DNA of 14,629 bases. Origin: Rhodobacter sp. (GTDB lineage: Bacteria; Pseudomonadota; Alphaproteobacteria; Rhodobacterales; Rhodobacteraceae). The stretch spans positions 1 through 14,629 of the forward strand of contig PNNE01000169.1 in NCBI GenBank assembly GCA_013824055.1, read 5' to 3'. Shown here piece by piece: positions 7,179 to 13,419 of this stretch. Below the pieces are notes generated by a model. The model made no database searches. It was given only the letters and a program-made list of their open reading frames with translations, and was not told the DNA's origin. Within the stretch, counting starts at the first letter, position 1. Every line of letters starts with the position of its first letter. The position numbers and the translations under genes were made by a program.

Positions 7179-7323
7179 TGTGCACGCGAAGCCGCCTGTG
7201 GCATAATCTTACGTAGCGTCAATTTGCGCCGACCTACCCCGGATTGCTGTCCCAAGCCCTTTGCTGCCAGGTTACAGATCGGAACCTTTCCCAGACCACC
7301 GCACGGCGCATTCAGCGCCGGTG

Positions 7324-7372
7324 ACACGCCGGGCTGCCGACGCTTTCCGCTCGAAAGCCTTGCCCGGCGTGT
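7324..7372. repeat. Nested 49-bp palindrome (11-bp outer stem, 6-bp inner stem)
   Basis: ACACGCCGGGC (7324-7334) is perfectly complementary to GCCCGGCGTGT (7362-7372). Inside, GCTTTC (7342-7347) pairs with GAAAGC (7353-7358) around a 5-base loop. The two stems are separated by 7 and 3 unpaired bases, making one long interrupted hairpin. It lies in the irr 3' flank. It could end or stabilise irr mRNA, be a processed 3'-UTR small RNA, or be an intergenic repeat element; the sequence does not decide. Confidence 0.6.
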
Positions 7373-7445
7373 TGCAGCGGATCGGTGTGGCGCAGCCGGA
7401 CATCGGTCGGCAAGAGCTGCGGCTTCGGAAGACGGCTGAAGCGGT

Positions 7446-7856
7446 TCAGGCCTTGCGCAGACGGATCACGACATCGACGCGGCTGACGGCCATGCCCTCG
7501 GGCACCTGTGGCAGGTGCGCGATCTCCAGCTCTTCGGCCGGGGCGTCGGTCAGGGAATGGGTGTCTTCCCAGTAGAAGTGCGGATGGTCATCGGTGCGGG
7601 TGTCGAAATAGCTTTTCGATCCGTCGACCACGACCTCGTTCATCAGGCCTGCCTCGCAGAAGGCGCGCAGCGTGTTGTAGACAGTCGCCAGGCTGACCTT
7701 CTCGCCCGCATCGGCGGACAGGGCATACAGACTTTCGGCGGTGACGTGCCGGTTCATGCCGTCGCCGACCAGCAGCTCTGCCAGCGCAAGCCGCTGCCGC
7801 GTGGGGCGCAGGCCCCCCGCCTTCAGCCAGTCTGCACTGCGTTCCGTGCCGGTCAA
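7446..7856 (-). CDS. irr: Fur-family iron response regulator Irr
   Basis: 136 residues. The winged helix includes LRPTRQRLALAELL (16-29) and the recognition segment VSLATVYNTLRAFCEAGLM (54-72), typical of the Fur superfamily. The sensor region HPHFYWEDTHSLTDAP (91-106) matches Irr proteins of Rhodobacterales more than Fur, Zur or PerR, although the HHH haem motif of Rhizobiales Irr is reduced to HPH. The C-x2-C zinc motifs of classical Fur are absent. Irr proteins repress or activate iron-uptake and iron-storage genes according to haem/iron status. The frame opens only at TTG 7856 (GGGGGGCGGG about 4 bases upstream); upstream there is no ATG or GTG before an in-frame stop at 7908. A good promoter lies at 7882-7911, and fabA lies beyond, as in related genomes. 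Confidence 0.9.
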   Translation of the reverse strand: MTGTERSADWLKAGGLRPTRQRLALAELLVGDGMNRHVTAESLYALSADAGEKVSLATVYNTLRAFCEAGLMNEVVVDGSKSYFDTRTDDHPHFYWEDTHSLTDAPAEELEIAHLPQVPEGMAVSRVDVVIRLRKA

Positions 7857-7881
7857 ATGCCCGCCCCCCGATCTGCCTTTC

Positions 7882-7911
7882 GATATAGAGGCTGAAACCC
7901 GACAGTTTCAA
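7882..7911 (-). promoter_or_regulatory. irr promoter overlapped by a perfect dyad
   Basis: On the minus strand TTGAAA (7906-7911) is followed after 18 bp by TATATC (7882-7887); a 17-bp spacing gives CTATAT. It ends 25 bp before the proposed irr start. The -35 and spacer are overlaid by a perfect 6-6-6 inverted repeat, TGAAACCCGACAGTTTCA at 7893-7910, suited to binding a dimeric regulator. It does not fit the TGA-N9-TCA iron-Rhodo box (the gap is 12) nor the AT-rich Irr ICE box, so the regulator is unknown. Confidence 0.6.
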
Positions 7912-7927
7912 TGGGGAATCGACCGGA

Positions 7928-8326
7928 TCACCGGGAAATCCCGGCAAAACCGCGCTGAATCGCGCTCCAGACCAGGATCGCGACCAGCATCGAGCCCGCC
8001 CCGGCCACCCAGAACGGCAGCACCAGCGCCGTCCCGCGCGACAGGAAAAGCTCGCCCAGCGACACCACCACCCCCGACAGGACCAGCCCCAGCGGCATCC
8101 TTCCCCGGGCCAGAAGTCGGCAGATGCTGTTCACCCGGCCCCGCACTGCGTCCGGGATCAACCGCTGCCGCGTGCTGACCGACGTCACGTTCCAGACCAA
8201 GCGCGAAAACTCCATCGCGGCAAGGCACAGGCCCAGCGCCCAGGGACCGGGTGCCAACGCCATGCCGATGAAGCGCGGCCCCAAGGCCGAAAGGTTCGTG
8301 ATCGCGCTGGCGGTGATGATCCGCTG
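7928..8326 (-). pseudogene. 5'-truncated remnant of an MFS exporter (EntS/MFS_3-like C-terminus)
   Basis: The frame ends in a proper stop at 7928 and is open up to an in-frame TGA at 8327-8329. It encodes about 130 residues resembling the last four or so transmembrane helices of an MFS_3 transporter: FSRLVWNVTSVSTRQRLIPD, then AVRGRVNSICRLLARGRMPLG, then two hydrophobic helices ending VWSAIQRGFAGISR. The RQ..PD..RGRVN..R....G..PLG pattern between helices is characteristic of enterobactin-exporter-like proteins. Full members are about 400 residues, so roughly 280 N-terminal residues and any start are missing, replaced by the fabA upstream region. A short protein could start at TTG 8284 or ATG 8263, but a functional transporter is not possible. 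Deletion decay is the best explanation. Confidence 0.75.
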
Positions 8327-8365
8327 TCATGCCCCGGAACCTTCAGTGCCCCGGCAGACTTGCCA

Positions 8366-8399
8366 CCCTTCATCGCCCAATGCTAGGGAGGGTGAAGGG
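8366..8399 (+). promoter_or_regulatory. Inverted repeat in the fabA leader
   Basis: CCCTTCA (8366-8372) and TGAAGGG (8393-8399) form a perfect 7-bp inverted repeat 20 bp apart, ending 21 bp before the fabA ATG and next to its Shine-Dalgarno. A -35-like TTGCCA (8360-8365) lies at its left edge, but no good -10 follows. It could be a protein-binding dyad or an RNA hairpin affecting fabA translation; which one is not decided by the sequence. Confidence 0.35.
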
Positions 8400-8420
8400 G
8401 ATCAAGGGGAGACACAAGGG

Positions 8421-8930
8421 ATGGCGTCGTATCCGACAAGCTTCGACAAGGAAGCACTGCTGGCCTGTGCGCGCGGTGAACTGTTCGGCCCCGGCAACGC
8501 CCAGCTTCCCGCGCCGCCCATGCTGATGATGGACCGGATCACCGACATTTCGGAGGATCGCGGCGAACATGGCAAGGGCCATGTCGTCGCCGAGTTCGAC
8601 GTGCGCCCCGACCTGTGGTTCTTCGACTGCCACTTTCCCGGCAACCCGATCATGCCCGGCTGCCTTGGCCTGGACGGGCTGTGGCAGCTCACCGGCTTCA
8701 ACCTTGGCTGGCGCGGCTGGCAGGGGCGCGGCTATGCGCTGGGGGTGGGCGAGGTCAAGCTGACCGGCATGGTCCGCCCCGACCGCAAGAAGCTGACCTA
8801 CTTCGTGGATTTCACCAAGGCGCTGCAAACCCGCCGCCTGACGATGGGCGTCGCCGACGGGCGGGTCGAGGCGGATGGCGAGGTGATCTACCTCGTCAAG
8901 GACATGAAGGTCGCGCTCAGCGAGGCATGA
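8421..8930 (+). CDS. fabA: 3-hydroxydecanoyl-ACP dehydratase/isomerase FabA
   Basis: 169 residues, close to the 172 of E. coli. The active-site strand DCHFPGNPIMPGCLGLDGLW carries H71 and, on the second helix, D85, matching the catalytic His70/Asp84 pair; the neighbouring GYALGVGEVKLTGMV is also conserved. FabA dehydrates 3-hydroxydecanoyl-ACP and isomerises trans-2- to cis-3-decenoyl-ACP, the branch point of anaerobic unsaturated fatty-acid synthesis. The ATG at 8421 is chosen by homology, with AAGGGGAG about 9 bases upstream; the frame remains open to 8124 but only as a shadow. It converges with the small secreted-protein gene (9-bp gap). fabB lies 1.6 kb further on, not directly adjacent. 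Confidence 0.97.
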   Translation: MASYPTSFDKEALLACARGELFGPGNAQLPAPPMLMMDRITDISEDRGEHGKGHVVAEFDVRPDLWFFDCHFPGNPIMPGCLGLDGLWQLTGFNLGWRGWQGRGYALGVGEVKLTGMVRPDRKKLTYFVDFTKALQTRRLTMGVADGRVEADGEVIYLVKDMKVALSEA

Positions 8931-8939
8931 GATCGGCGG

Positions 8940-9323
8940 CTACCAGGAATTGACGCCAAGCATCTGGTCGCCGTTGTAGACCTCGACCGAAGTGTCCGAG
9001 GTCTTGATCCAGGTCTCGCAGACCTCTTTTCCGCCGTCGAGATCGGCCCAGGTGCGGCAGAACTGGCCGTCCCGTATCGCCCAGGTCCCCGCGATGGACA
9101 GCGTGTTGCCATTGTCCATCGTGGCGCCACCCGTGGCAGTTCCATCGGCAGCCAGGGCAAGCTCGCCCATGTAGCCCATCCCCGCGCCACCCAGCGTCAG
9201 GGTGACGCCATTCGCGGTCAGGGATGTCAGTTCCTCGGTGGTCATCGGCGCGCCGTCCTGCGCGAAGGCACCGTGAACTGCGGCGAACGAGATCAGCACA
9301 GTCGAAAGCAGGCGATTCAACAT
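8940..9323 (-). CDS. Small secreted/periplasmic protein of unknown function
   Basis: 127 residues from the ATG at 9323, with AAGGAG 8 bases upstream; the longer frame to 9386 is rejected because the signal peptide begins at this Met. Residues 1-21 are a Sec signal (MLNRLLSTVLISFAAVHGAFA, probable cut before QDG). The mature part is beta-rich, with alternating Thr/Gly/Asp, and holds two cysteines, C89 and C102, in GQFCRTW and KEVCETW, which could form a disulfide in the periplasm. The layout (GTWAIRDGQFCRTW, then a second Cys 13 residues on, then a strand) resembles small lipocalin-like or MliC-like beta proteins. That is a loose structural impression only, and I do not recognise the family. 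It is convergent with fabA. Confidence 0.8.
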   Translation of the reverse strand: MLNRLLSTVLISFAAVHGAFAQDGAPMTTEELTSLTANGVTLTLGGAGMGYMGELALAADGTATGGATMDNGNTLSIAGTWAIRDGQFCRTWADLDGGKEVCETWIKTSDTSVEVYNGDQMLGVNSW

Positions 9324-9420
9324 TCCAGGCACTCCTTGCAAGCAGGGCACCGGACAAAGGCTCCGGCCCGGCCAGATTTCCTGCATGGCCGAGTCCGGTC
9401 AAGCCTTGGGTGGACGGAAA

Positions 9421-9450
9421 GCAGCCGAGAAGCAGCCGAGAAGCAGGCGA
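9421..9450. repeat. 11-bp tandem repeat, about 2.7 copies
   Basis: GCAGCCGAGAA occurs at 9421-9431 and 9432-9442 and is followed by the partial, mutated copy GCAGGCGA. It lies in the 136-bp gap between the family-25 glycosyltransferase stop and the secreted-protein start. It is probably a slippage product; no function is visible. Confidence 0.6.
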
Positions 9451-9459
9451 GTCCGGCGA

Positions 9460-10212
9460 TCAGCGCCCGCGCAAGAGCGCCCGGACCGGCCGCAGTACCC
9501 TGCGCGCCCAGTCGGCGGCTCTGGTCGCCCGCCATCCGGTCGGGACCGAGATGTCGGACCGGCTTGACCGCTGCCGCGCGACCGAGGGCGTGCAGACCCA
9601 GGCCGCAACCTCGGGATGCGCGCGGCGAAACCAGGAATAGGCCCCGTCGACATGCATCGGCCCCCCGTCGGGCGAGCCCTTGGGGCGTTGCAGCATCGCC
9701 TCCAGGTAGTCGACCATCCCCGCGATCACATCGCCCCGCAGGCCGATGAAATGCCCCAGCAGAAGCTCGCGCTCCGGCTCCAGCCGCTTGAGCGAGATCG
9801 CCCCGTCCGCTGCCGCCTGGTCGTGACCGCGCCCGCCGTGCAGAAAGCCCCAGTCGGTGTCACGCAGCGCGTCAAGCCGGGCGTTCCGCGCCAGGGCGGC
9901 CGGGGTCCAGTCCACGTCATCCTCAAGTATCAGGATGCTGCGATACCCGTTCGCCACCGCATCCTTCAGCGCGCCGAGATGGCTGAGAAAGCAGCCCCTC
10001 TCGCCCAGCGACCCGAAATCGCCAGGGTCCGTCGGTCGGACGGCCGGGAAGAACCGCACCAGCGGGTCGTCCGCCAGCCCGATCAGCGCCAGCTGCGCCG
10101 TCATCTCGCGCCGCCGGTCGACCCGGTCGGCCAGGTTGATCACATAGACCCGGTCGAACAGCGCCCGCAGCAGGTCCCGGTCAAATCGTGTCGGTGGGTG
10201 GGCTGGTGACAT
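9460..10212 (-). CDS. Family 25 glycosyltransferase (LPS/LOS biosynthesis type)
   Basis: 250 residues from the ATG at 10212. The frame stays open to 10404, but that extension is a proline/arginine-rich translation of the G/C-rich repeat region and is rejected. The GT25 signatures are present in order: VYVINLADRVDRR (22-34), GERGCFLSHLGALKDAV (70-86), ILILEDDVDW (93-102, the EDD metal site), and later MHVDGAYSWF. GT25 enzymes transfer galactose or related sugars to lipooligosaccharide and act at the inner face of the cytoplasmic membrane; no signal peptide is seen. The ribosome site is weak. The gene is divergent from fabB and, with the secreted-protein gene, is inserted in the fab cluster on the opposite strand. 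The C-terminus is Arg-rich. Confidence 0.88.
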   Translation of the reverse strand: MSPAHPPTRFDRDLLRALFDRVYVINLADRVDRRREMTAQLALIGLADDPLVRFFPAVRPTDPGDFGSLGERGCFLSHLGALKDAVANGYRSILILEDDVDWTPAALARNARLDALRDTDWGFLHGGRGHDQAAADGAISLKRLEPERELLLGHFIGLRGDVIAGMVDYLEAMLQRPKGSPDGGPMHVDGAYSWFRRAHPEVAAWVCTPSVARQRSSRSDISVPTGWRATRAADWARRVLRPVRALLRGR

Positions 10213-10505
10213 GCCATCAGGATTAGTCGGTCGAATGCGTCGAGACAAGCGGCAGCGGCCCCCCGCTCGTCGCGCCGATTGCGGGACGGCGTCCGGTGCA
10301 AGGGCACTGCGGGACGGACAGGGGGAAGGACCGGGGGGGGGCGGACAGGGGGAAGGACCGGGGGAACGGACCGGCGCGATCACTCGCTTCGGCCAAGGCG
10401 ACACGCGCCCGGCTCTGGCGAAAGAGGGCCAACCTCTTTGCCCAACCTCCTTGCCCCCTCCCCCCCTCTGCCCTAAACAGTCCTCAAGCCAGCGAAGGAG
10501 GCCCC
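10213..10505. other. Divergent intergenic region between GT25 and fabB
   Basis: This 293-bp spacer is gene-free. It contains the G-rich double repeat (10316-10364) and then a pyrimidine-rich tract (10430-10473) on the plus strand. A weak promoter-like pair for fabB is TTGCCC (10451-10456), 17 bp, TAAACA (10474-10479). The fabB Shine-Dalgarno AAGGAGG lies at 10495-10501. The promoter assignment is tentative, with only three of six bases matching in the -10. Confidence 0.4.
10316..10364 (+). repeat. Two-copy G-rich direct repeat forming a G-quadruplex motif
   Basis: A 22-bp unit beginning GGACAGGGGGAAGGACC occurs at 10316-10337 and 10343-10364 (27-bp period). The plus strand reads G5-N7-G9-N6-G5-N7-G5 from 10321 to 10364, which satisfies a strict four-tract quadruplex motif with loops of at most 7. 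The G9 run (10333-10341) is also a homopolymer prone to slippage. It lies 142 bp upstream of fabB and 109 bp upstream of the glycosyltransferase start, in their shared divergent spacer. Confidence 0.75.
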
Positions 10506-11735
10506 ATGCGCCGCGTCGTCATCACCGGGATCGGCATTGTCTCGTCCATCGGCAACACTGCCGCCGAGGTGGAAGCCTCGCTCCGCGCCGGAAAATCCGG
10601 CATCGTCTTTGCCCCCGACTATGCCGAGCACGGCTTCCGCTGCCGGGTCCACGGCCAGCCGAACATCGTGCTGGAAGACCACATCGACAAGCGCGACCTG
10701 CGCTTCATGGGCGACGGGGCGGCCTATACCTTCATCGCGATGGACCAGGCGGTGAAGGACTCGGGGCTGTCCGAGGCAGACGTGTCGAACGACCGCACCG
10801 GCATCATCGTCGGCTCGGGCGGGCCGTCGACCAAGGCCTTCTTCAAGGCGCACAACATCGTCCGCGAAACCGGCACGCCCAAGCGCATCGGCCCCTTCGG
10901 CGTGACCAAGGGCATGTCCTCGACCGTCTCGGCCTGCCTGGCCACGCCGTTCAGGATCAAGGGGGTGAACTATTCGATCACCTCGGCCTGCTCGACCAGC
11001 GCGCATTGCATCGGCAACGGGACCGAGCTGATCCAGATGGGCAAGCAGGACATCGTCTTTGCCGGCGGCGGCGAAGAGCTGGACTGGACGCTGTCCTGCC
11101 TGTTCGACGCGATGGGGGCAATGTCGTCGAAATACAACGACACGCCGGAACGCGCCTCGCGCACCTATGACGCCAACCGCGACGGCTTTGTCATCGCCGG
11201 CGGCGGCGGGATCGTGGTGCTGGAGGAACTGGAACATGCCCTGGCGCGCGGCGCGAAGATCTATGCCGAGGTGACAGGCTACGGCGCCACCTCGGACGGC
11301 CACGACATGGTGGCCCCCAGCGGCGAAGGCGGCGAGCGCGCGATGCGGCTGGCGCTGTCCACCCTGCCGAAAGACCGCAAGATCGACTACATCAACAGCC
11401 ACGGCACCTCGACCGTGGTCGGCGACGTGACCGAGGTCGAGGCGATCCGCCGCGTCTTCGGCCAAGGCTCGACGCCGCCGATTGCGTCCACAAAGTCGCT
11501 GACCGGCCATTGCCTGGGCGGCGCGGGCGTGTGGGAGGCGATCTATTCGCTGATCATGCTGAACGGCAACTTCATCGCCGCCTCGGCCAATGTCGAAACG
11601 CTGGACCCCGGCCTTGATCCTTCGGAAATCGTGACCAGGCTGCGCGACAACGTGCAGATCGACTCGGTGCTGTCGAACTCCTTCGGCTTCGGCGGCACCA
11701 ACGCCACCCTCGTCATGTCGAAATACCTTTCGTAG
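10506..11735 (+). CDS. fabB: 3-oxoacyl-ACP synthase I FabB
   Basis: 409 residues, near the E. coli length of 406. The catalytic triad is intact: C162 in TSACSTSAHCIGNG, H299 in NSHGTSTVVGD and H335 in KSLTGHCLGGAG, with the supporting K330. FabB condenses malonyl-ACP with acyl-ACP, including the cis-3-decenoyl-ACP made by FabA, to elongate unsaturated chains. The ATG at 10506 follows AAGGAGG by about 5 bases; the upstream frame to 10296 crosses the G-rich repeat and is not coding. The stop TAG at 11733-11735 is part of the Shine-Dalgarno TAGGAG for fabI, and the next start is 8 bp away, so the two are cotranscribed and probably coupled. Confidence 0.97.
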   Translation: MRRVVITGIGIVSSIGNTAAEVEASLRAGKSGIVFAPDYAEHGFRCRVHGQPNIVLEDHIDKRDLRFMGDGAAYTFIAMDQAVKDSGLSEADVSNDRTGIIVGSGGPSTKAFFKAHNIVRETGTPKRIGPFGVTKGMSSTVSACLATPFRIKGVNYSITSACSTSAHCIGNGTELIQMGKQDIVFAGGGEELDWTLSCLFDAMGAMSSKYNDTPERASRTYDANRDGFVIAGGGGIVVLEELEHALARGAKIYAEVTGYGATSDGHDMVAPSGEGGERAMRLALSTLPKDRKIDYINSHGTSTVVGDVTEVEAIRRVFGQGSTPPIASTKSLTGHCLGGAGVWEAIYSLIMLNGNFIAASANVETLDPGLDPSEIVTRLRDNVQIDSVLSNSFGFGGTNATLVMSKYLS

Positions 11736-11743
11736 GAGCCATC

Positions 11744-12531
11744 ATGGCCGAACTGATGAAGGGCAAGCGCGGGCTTGTCATGGGCGTGGCGAACGAACGT
11801 TCCATCGCCTGGGGCATCGCCTCGGCTCTGCATGCGGAAGGGGCAGAGCTTGCGTTCAGCTACCAGGGCGAGGCGTTCGGCAAGCGCGTCCAGCCGCTGG
11901 CCGCCAGCGTAGGATCGGATTTTCTGATCGACGTGGACGTGACCAACGAGGAAAGCCTGGACGCCTGCTTTGGCGAGGTGGGCCGCCGCTGGGGGGCGCT
12001 GGACTTTGTGGTCCACGCCATCGCCTTTTCCGACAAGACCGAGCTGACCGGCCGCTTCATCAACACGACCAAGGGCAACTTCCTGAATTCGTGAACATCT
12101 CCTGCTTCAGCTTCATCGACATCGCCCGCCGGGCCGAGCCTTTGATGTCCGACGGCGGGTCGCTGATCACCTTGACCTTCCAGGGCTCGAACCGCGTTTC
12201 GCCGAATTACAACGTGATGGGCGTCGCCAAGGCCGCGCTGGAATCGGCAACGCGGTACCTGGCGAACGACCTTGGCCCGCAGAAGATCCGCGTCAACGCG
12301 ATCAGCCCGGGCCCGATGAAGACGCTGGCCGGATCGGCCATCGGTGGCGCGCGGGCGACCTTCCGCCACACCGAGGAAAACGCCCCCCTCCGCGCCAATG
12401 CGACGCTGGAAGCCATCGGCGGCACGGCGGTCTGGCTCTGCTCGGACTACGGCGCCTGCACGACCGGAGAGATCATCCACGTCGACGGCGGCTACCACGC
12501 GCTTGGCTTCCCGCAGGCCGAGAACCTCTGA
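11744..12531 (+). pseudogene. fabI: Enoyl-ACP reductase FabI, split by a one-base frameshift
   Basis: Frame one (11744-12094) encodes 116 residues with the NAD-binding segment GVANERSIAWGIA and ends ...GNFLNS at TGA 12092-12094. Frame two, from GTG 12091, continues the same protein to 12531 (146 residues). One base missing after 12091 explains the break: restoring it (codon NTG) gives 262 residues, the normal length, with Y156 and K163 exactly where E. coli FabI has them. The usual Tyr146 is Phe, as in InhA. FabI reduces trans-2-enoyl-ACP with NADH. The break may be a sequencing error, a real lesion tolerated because of another reductase, or two chains made by stop/restart at GTGA. The gene is 8 bp after fabB and 22 bp before the next gene. 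If intact, this is an ordinary CDS. Confidence 0.9.
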
Positions 12532-12553
12532 CGCAACGCGGGCCAGCGGCGCC

Positions 12554-13330
12554 ATGACCCTGACCCCCAACGTGACCCCCACCTATGTGACCCCCACCGA
12601 GCTGACCGACAGTGCCGATGGGCCGGACTTCACCATCTGCACCCTGCTGCGCAGTCAGGAAAAGTACGACCGGCTGCTCGGCTCCTTCCTTCGCAACGGC
12701 TTTACCGCCGCGAACAGCGAGTTTCTTGCTGCCGACAACCGCGACGCCAACCGCTTCGACGGCTACAGCTGGCACAAGGCGCTCCTTGCCCAGGCAAAGG
12801 GCCGGTGCGTGATCTTCTGCCATGACGACATCGAGCTTCTGGAAGCAGGCCGCGCCGAACTTCTGGCCGCGCTGGCCGAGCTGGACCGGACCGACCCGCA
12901 TTGGCTCCTTGCCGGGGTTGCGGGCGGGCGCTACCGGCCGCGAAAGCATCACCGCCGCTTGCTCAGGTTGCGCATCTCGGACCCCTATGGCGAGGATCGC
13001 GTCCTGGGCTCGGTGCCAGGCCGGGTCGAGACGCTGGACGAATGCTTCATCGTGATGCGCCGGTCGCGTCCGGTGATCGGGTCCTACGATCTGGACGGCT
13101 TCCATTTCTACGGCCCCGACCTTTGCCTGCAGGCCGAACTGCTGGGCGGGTCGGCCCATGTGATCGACTTCCATCTGCGCCACCACGGCGGCGGGACCAA
13201 GGACCAGTCGTTCGAGGAAGCCAGAGAGCGCTTCGTGCGGAAATATGCGCCGCTCTTTCCGGGCCGCCACCTGCATTGCACGACGGGCGTGGTGCATCTG
13301 GTCCCGCCCGAGGCAAAGGAGGGTGGGTGA
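12554..13330 (+). CDS. Glycosyltransferase-like protein (GT2, Glyco_tranf_2_5 type)
   Basis: 258 residues from the ATG at 12554, the first Met before homologous sequence; the ribosome site is weak, so cotranscription from fabI (22 bp upstream) and coupling are likely. The order of motifs fits PF13712-like GT2 proteins: DFTICTLLRSQEKYDRLL (25-42); AADNRDANRFDGYSWHKALL; the nucleotide/metal-site strand CVIFCHDDIELLEAG (85-99); GVAGGRYRP; VETLDECFIVMRR; and GFHFYGPDLCLQAELLG with the later HHGGGTKD. I recall similar proteins in Rhodobacteraceae with CHQD in place of CHDD. The likely role is sugar transfer to a surface glycan; donor and acceptor are unknown. The N-terminus has a short VTPT repeat from duplicated TGACCCCCA units. 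The stop lies inside a palindrome (13321-13341), and the last few residues come from it. Confidence 0.82.
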   Translation: MTLTPNVTPTYVTPTELTDSADGPDFTICTLLRSQEKYDRLLGSFLRNGFTAANSEFLAADNRDANRFDGYSWHKALLAQAKGRCVIFCHDDIELLEAGRAELLAALAELDRTDPHWLLAGVAGGRYRPRKHHRRLLRLRISDPYGEDRVLGSVPGRVETLDECFIVMRRSRPVIGSYDLDGFHFYGPDLCLQAELLGGSAHVIDFHLRHHGGGTKDQSFEEARERFVRKYAPLFPGRHLHCTTGVVHLVPPEAKEGG

Positions 13331-13407
13331 ATCACCCACCCTACGCCGGCGCACGGCGACAGGCGGCGGCAGCGGGGGGCAGGTGTAGGGTGGGCGATCC
13401 GCCCACC
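13321..13407. repeat. REP-like paired palindromes at the end of the glycosyltransferase gene
   Basis: GGGTGGGTGA (13321-13330) and TCACCCACCC (13332-13341) are perfect inverted copies around one base. GGTGGGCG (13389-13396) and CGCCCACC (13400-13407) form a second stem with loop ATC. CCCACCCTAC (13335-13344) and GTAGGGTGGG (13385-13394) form a 10-bp arm linking the two. The layout of two related hairpins in opposite orientation is that of a REP/BIME element. It lies between a plus-strand gene end and a minus-strand gene end and may act as a bidirectional terminator or mRNA stabiliser. Confidence 0.65.
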
Positions 13408-13419
13408 ATCCGTCCAAGT

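Larger units (their letters stand above)
7110..7445. other. 336-bp gene-free region between irr and the XRE gene
   Basis: No credible coding frame is seen on either strand. From left to right it holds the XRE Shine-Dalgarno, the phased YGCAAC repeats (7123-7178), an AT-richer patch around 7200-7230 where the XRE promoter probably lies (TTGACG on the minus strand, but no good -10 at 16-18 bp), a 6-bp hairpin CGGCGC/GCGCCG (7304-7320), and a long nested palindrome (7324-7372). Adjacent to the irr stop, CTGAA and TTCAG can pair across GCGG. No T-tract terminator for irr is visible, so irr transcripts may run into this region or end at the palindrome. Confidence 0.6.

Noticed and set aside
7928..8284. 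Intact small membrane protein reading of the MFS fragment
   Set aside because: Similarity to the C-terminal part only of MFS_3 transporters and loss of the remaining helices make a remnant more likely than a designed short gene.
10296..10505. N-terminal extension of fabB through the G-rich repeat
   Set aside because: The translation is low-complexity Gly/Arg, FabB homology starts at MRRVVITGIG, and a perfect Shine-Dalgarno precedes the ATG at 10506.
12091..12531. Second half of fabI as an independent gene
   Set aside because: It lacks the NAD-binding half and begins exactly where frame one stops; a single-base frameshift explains both halves better.
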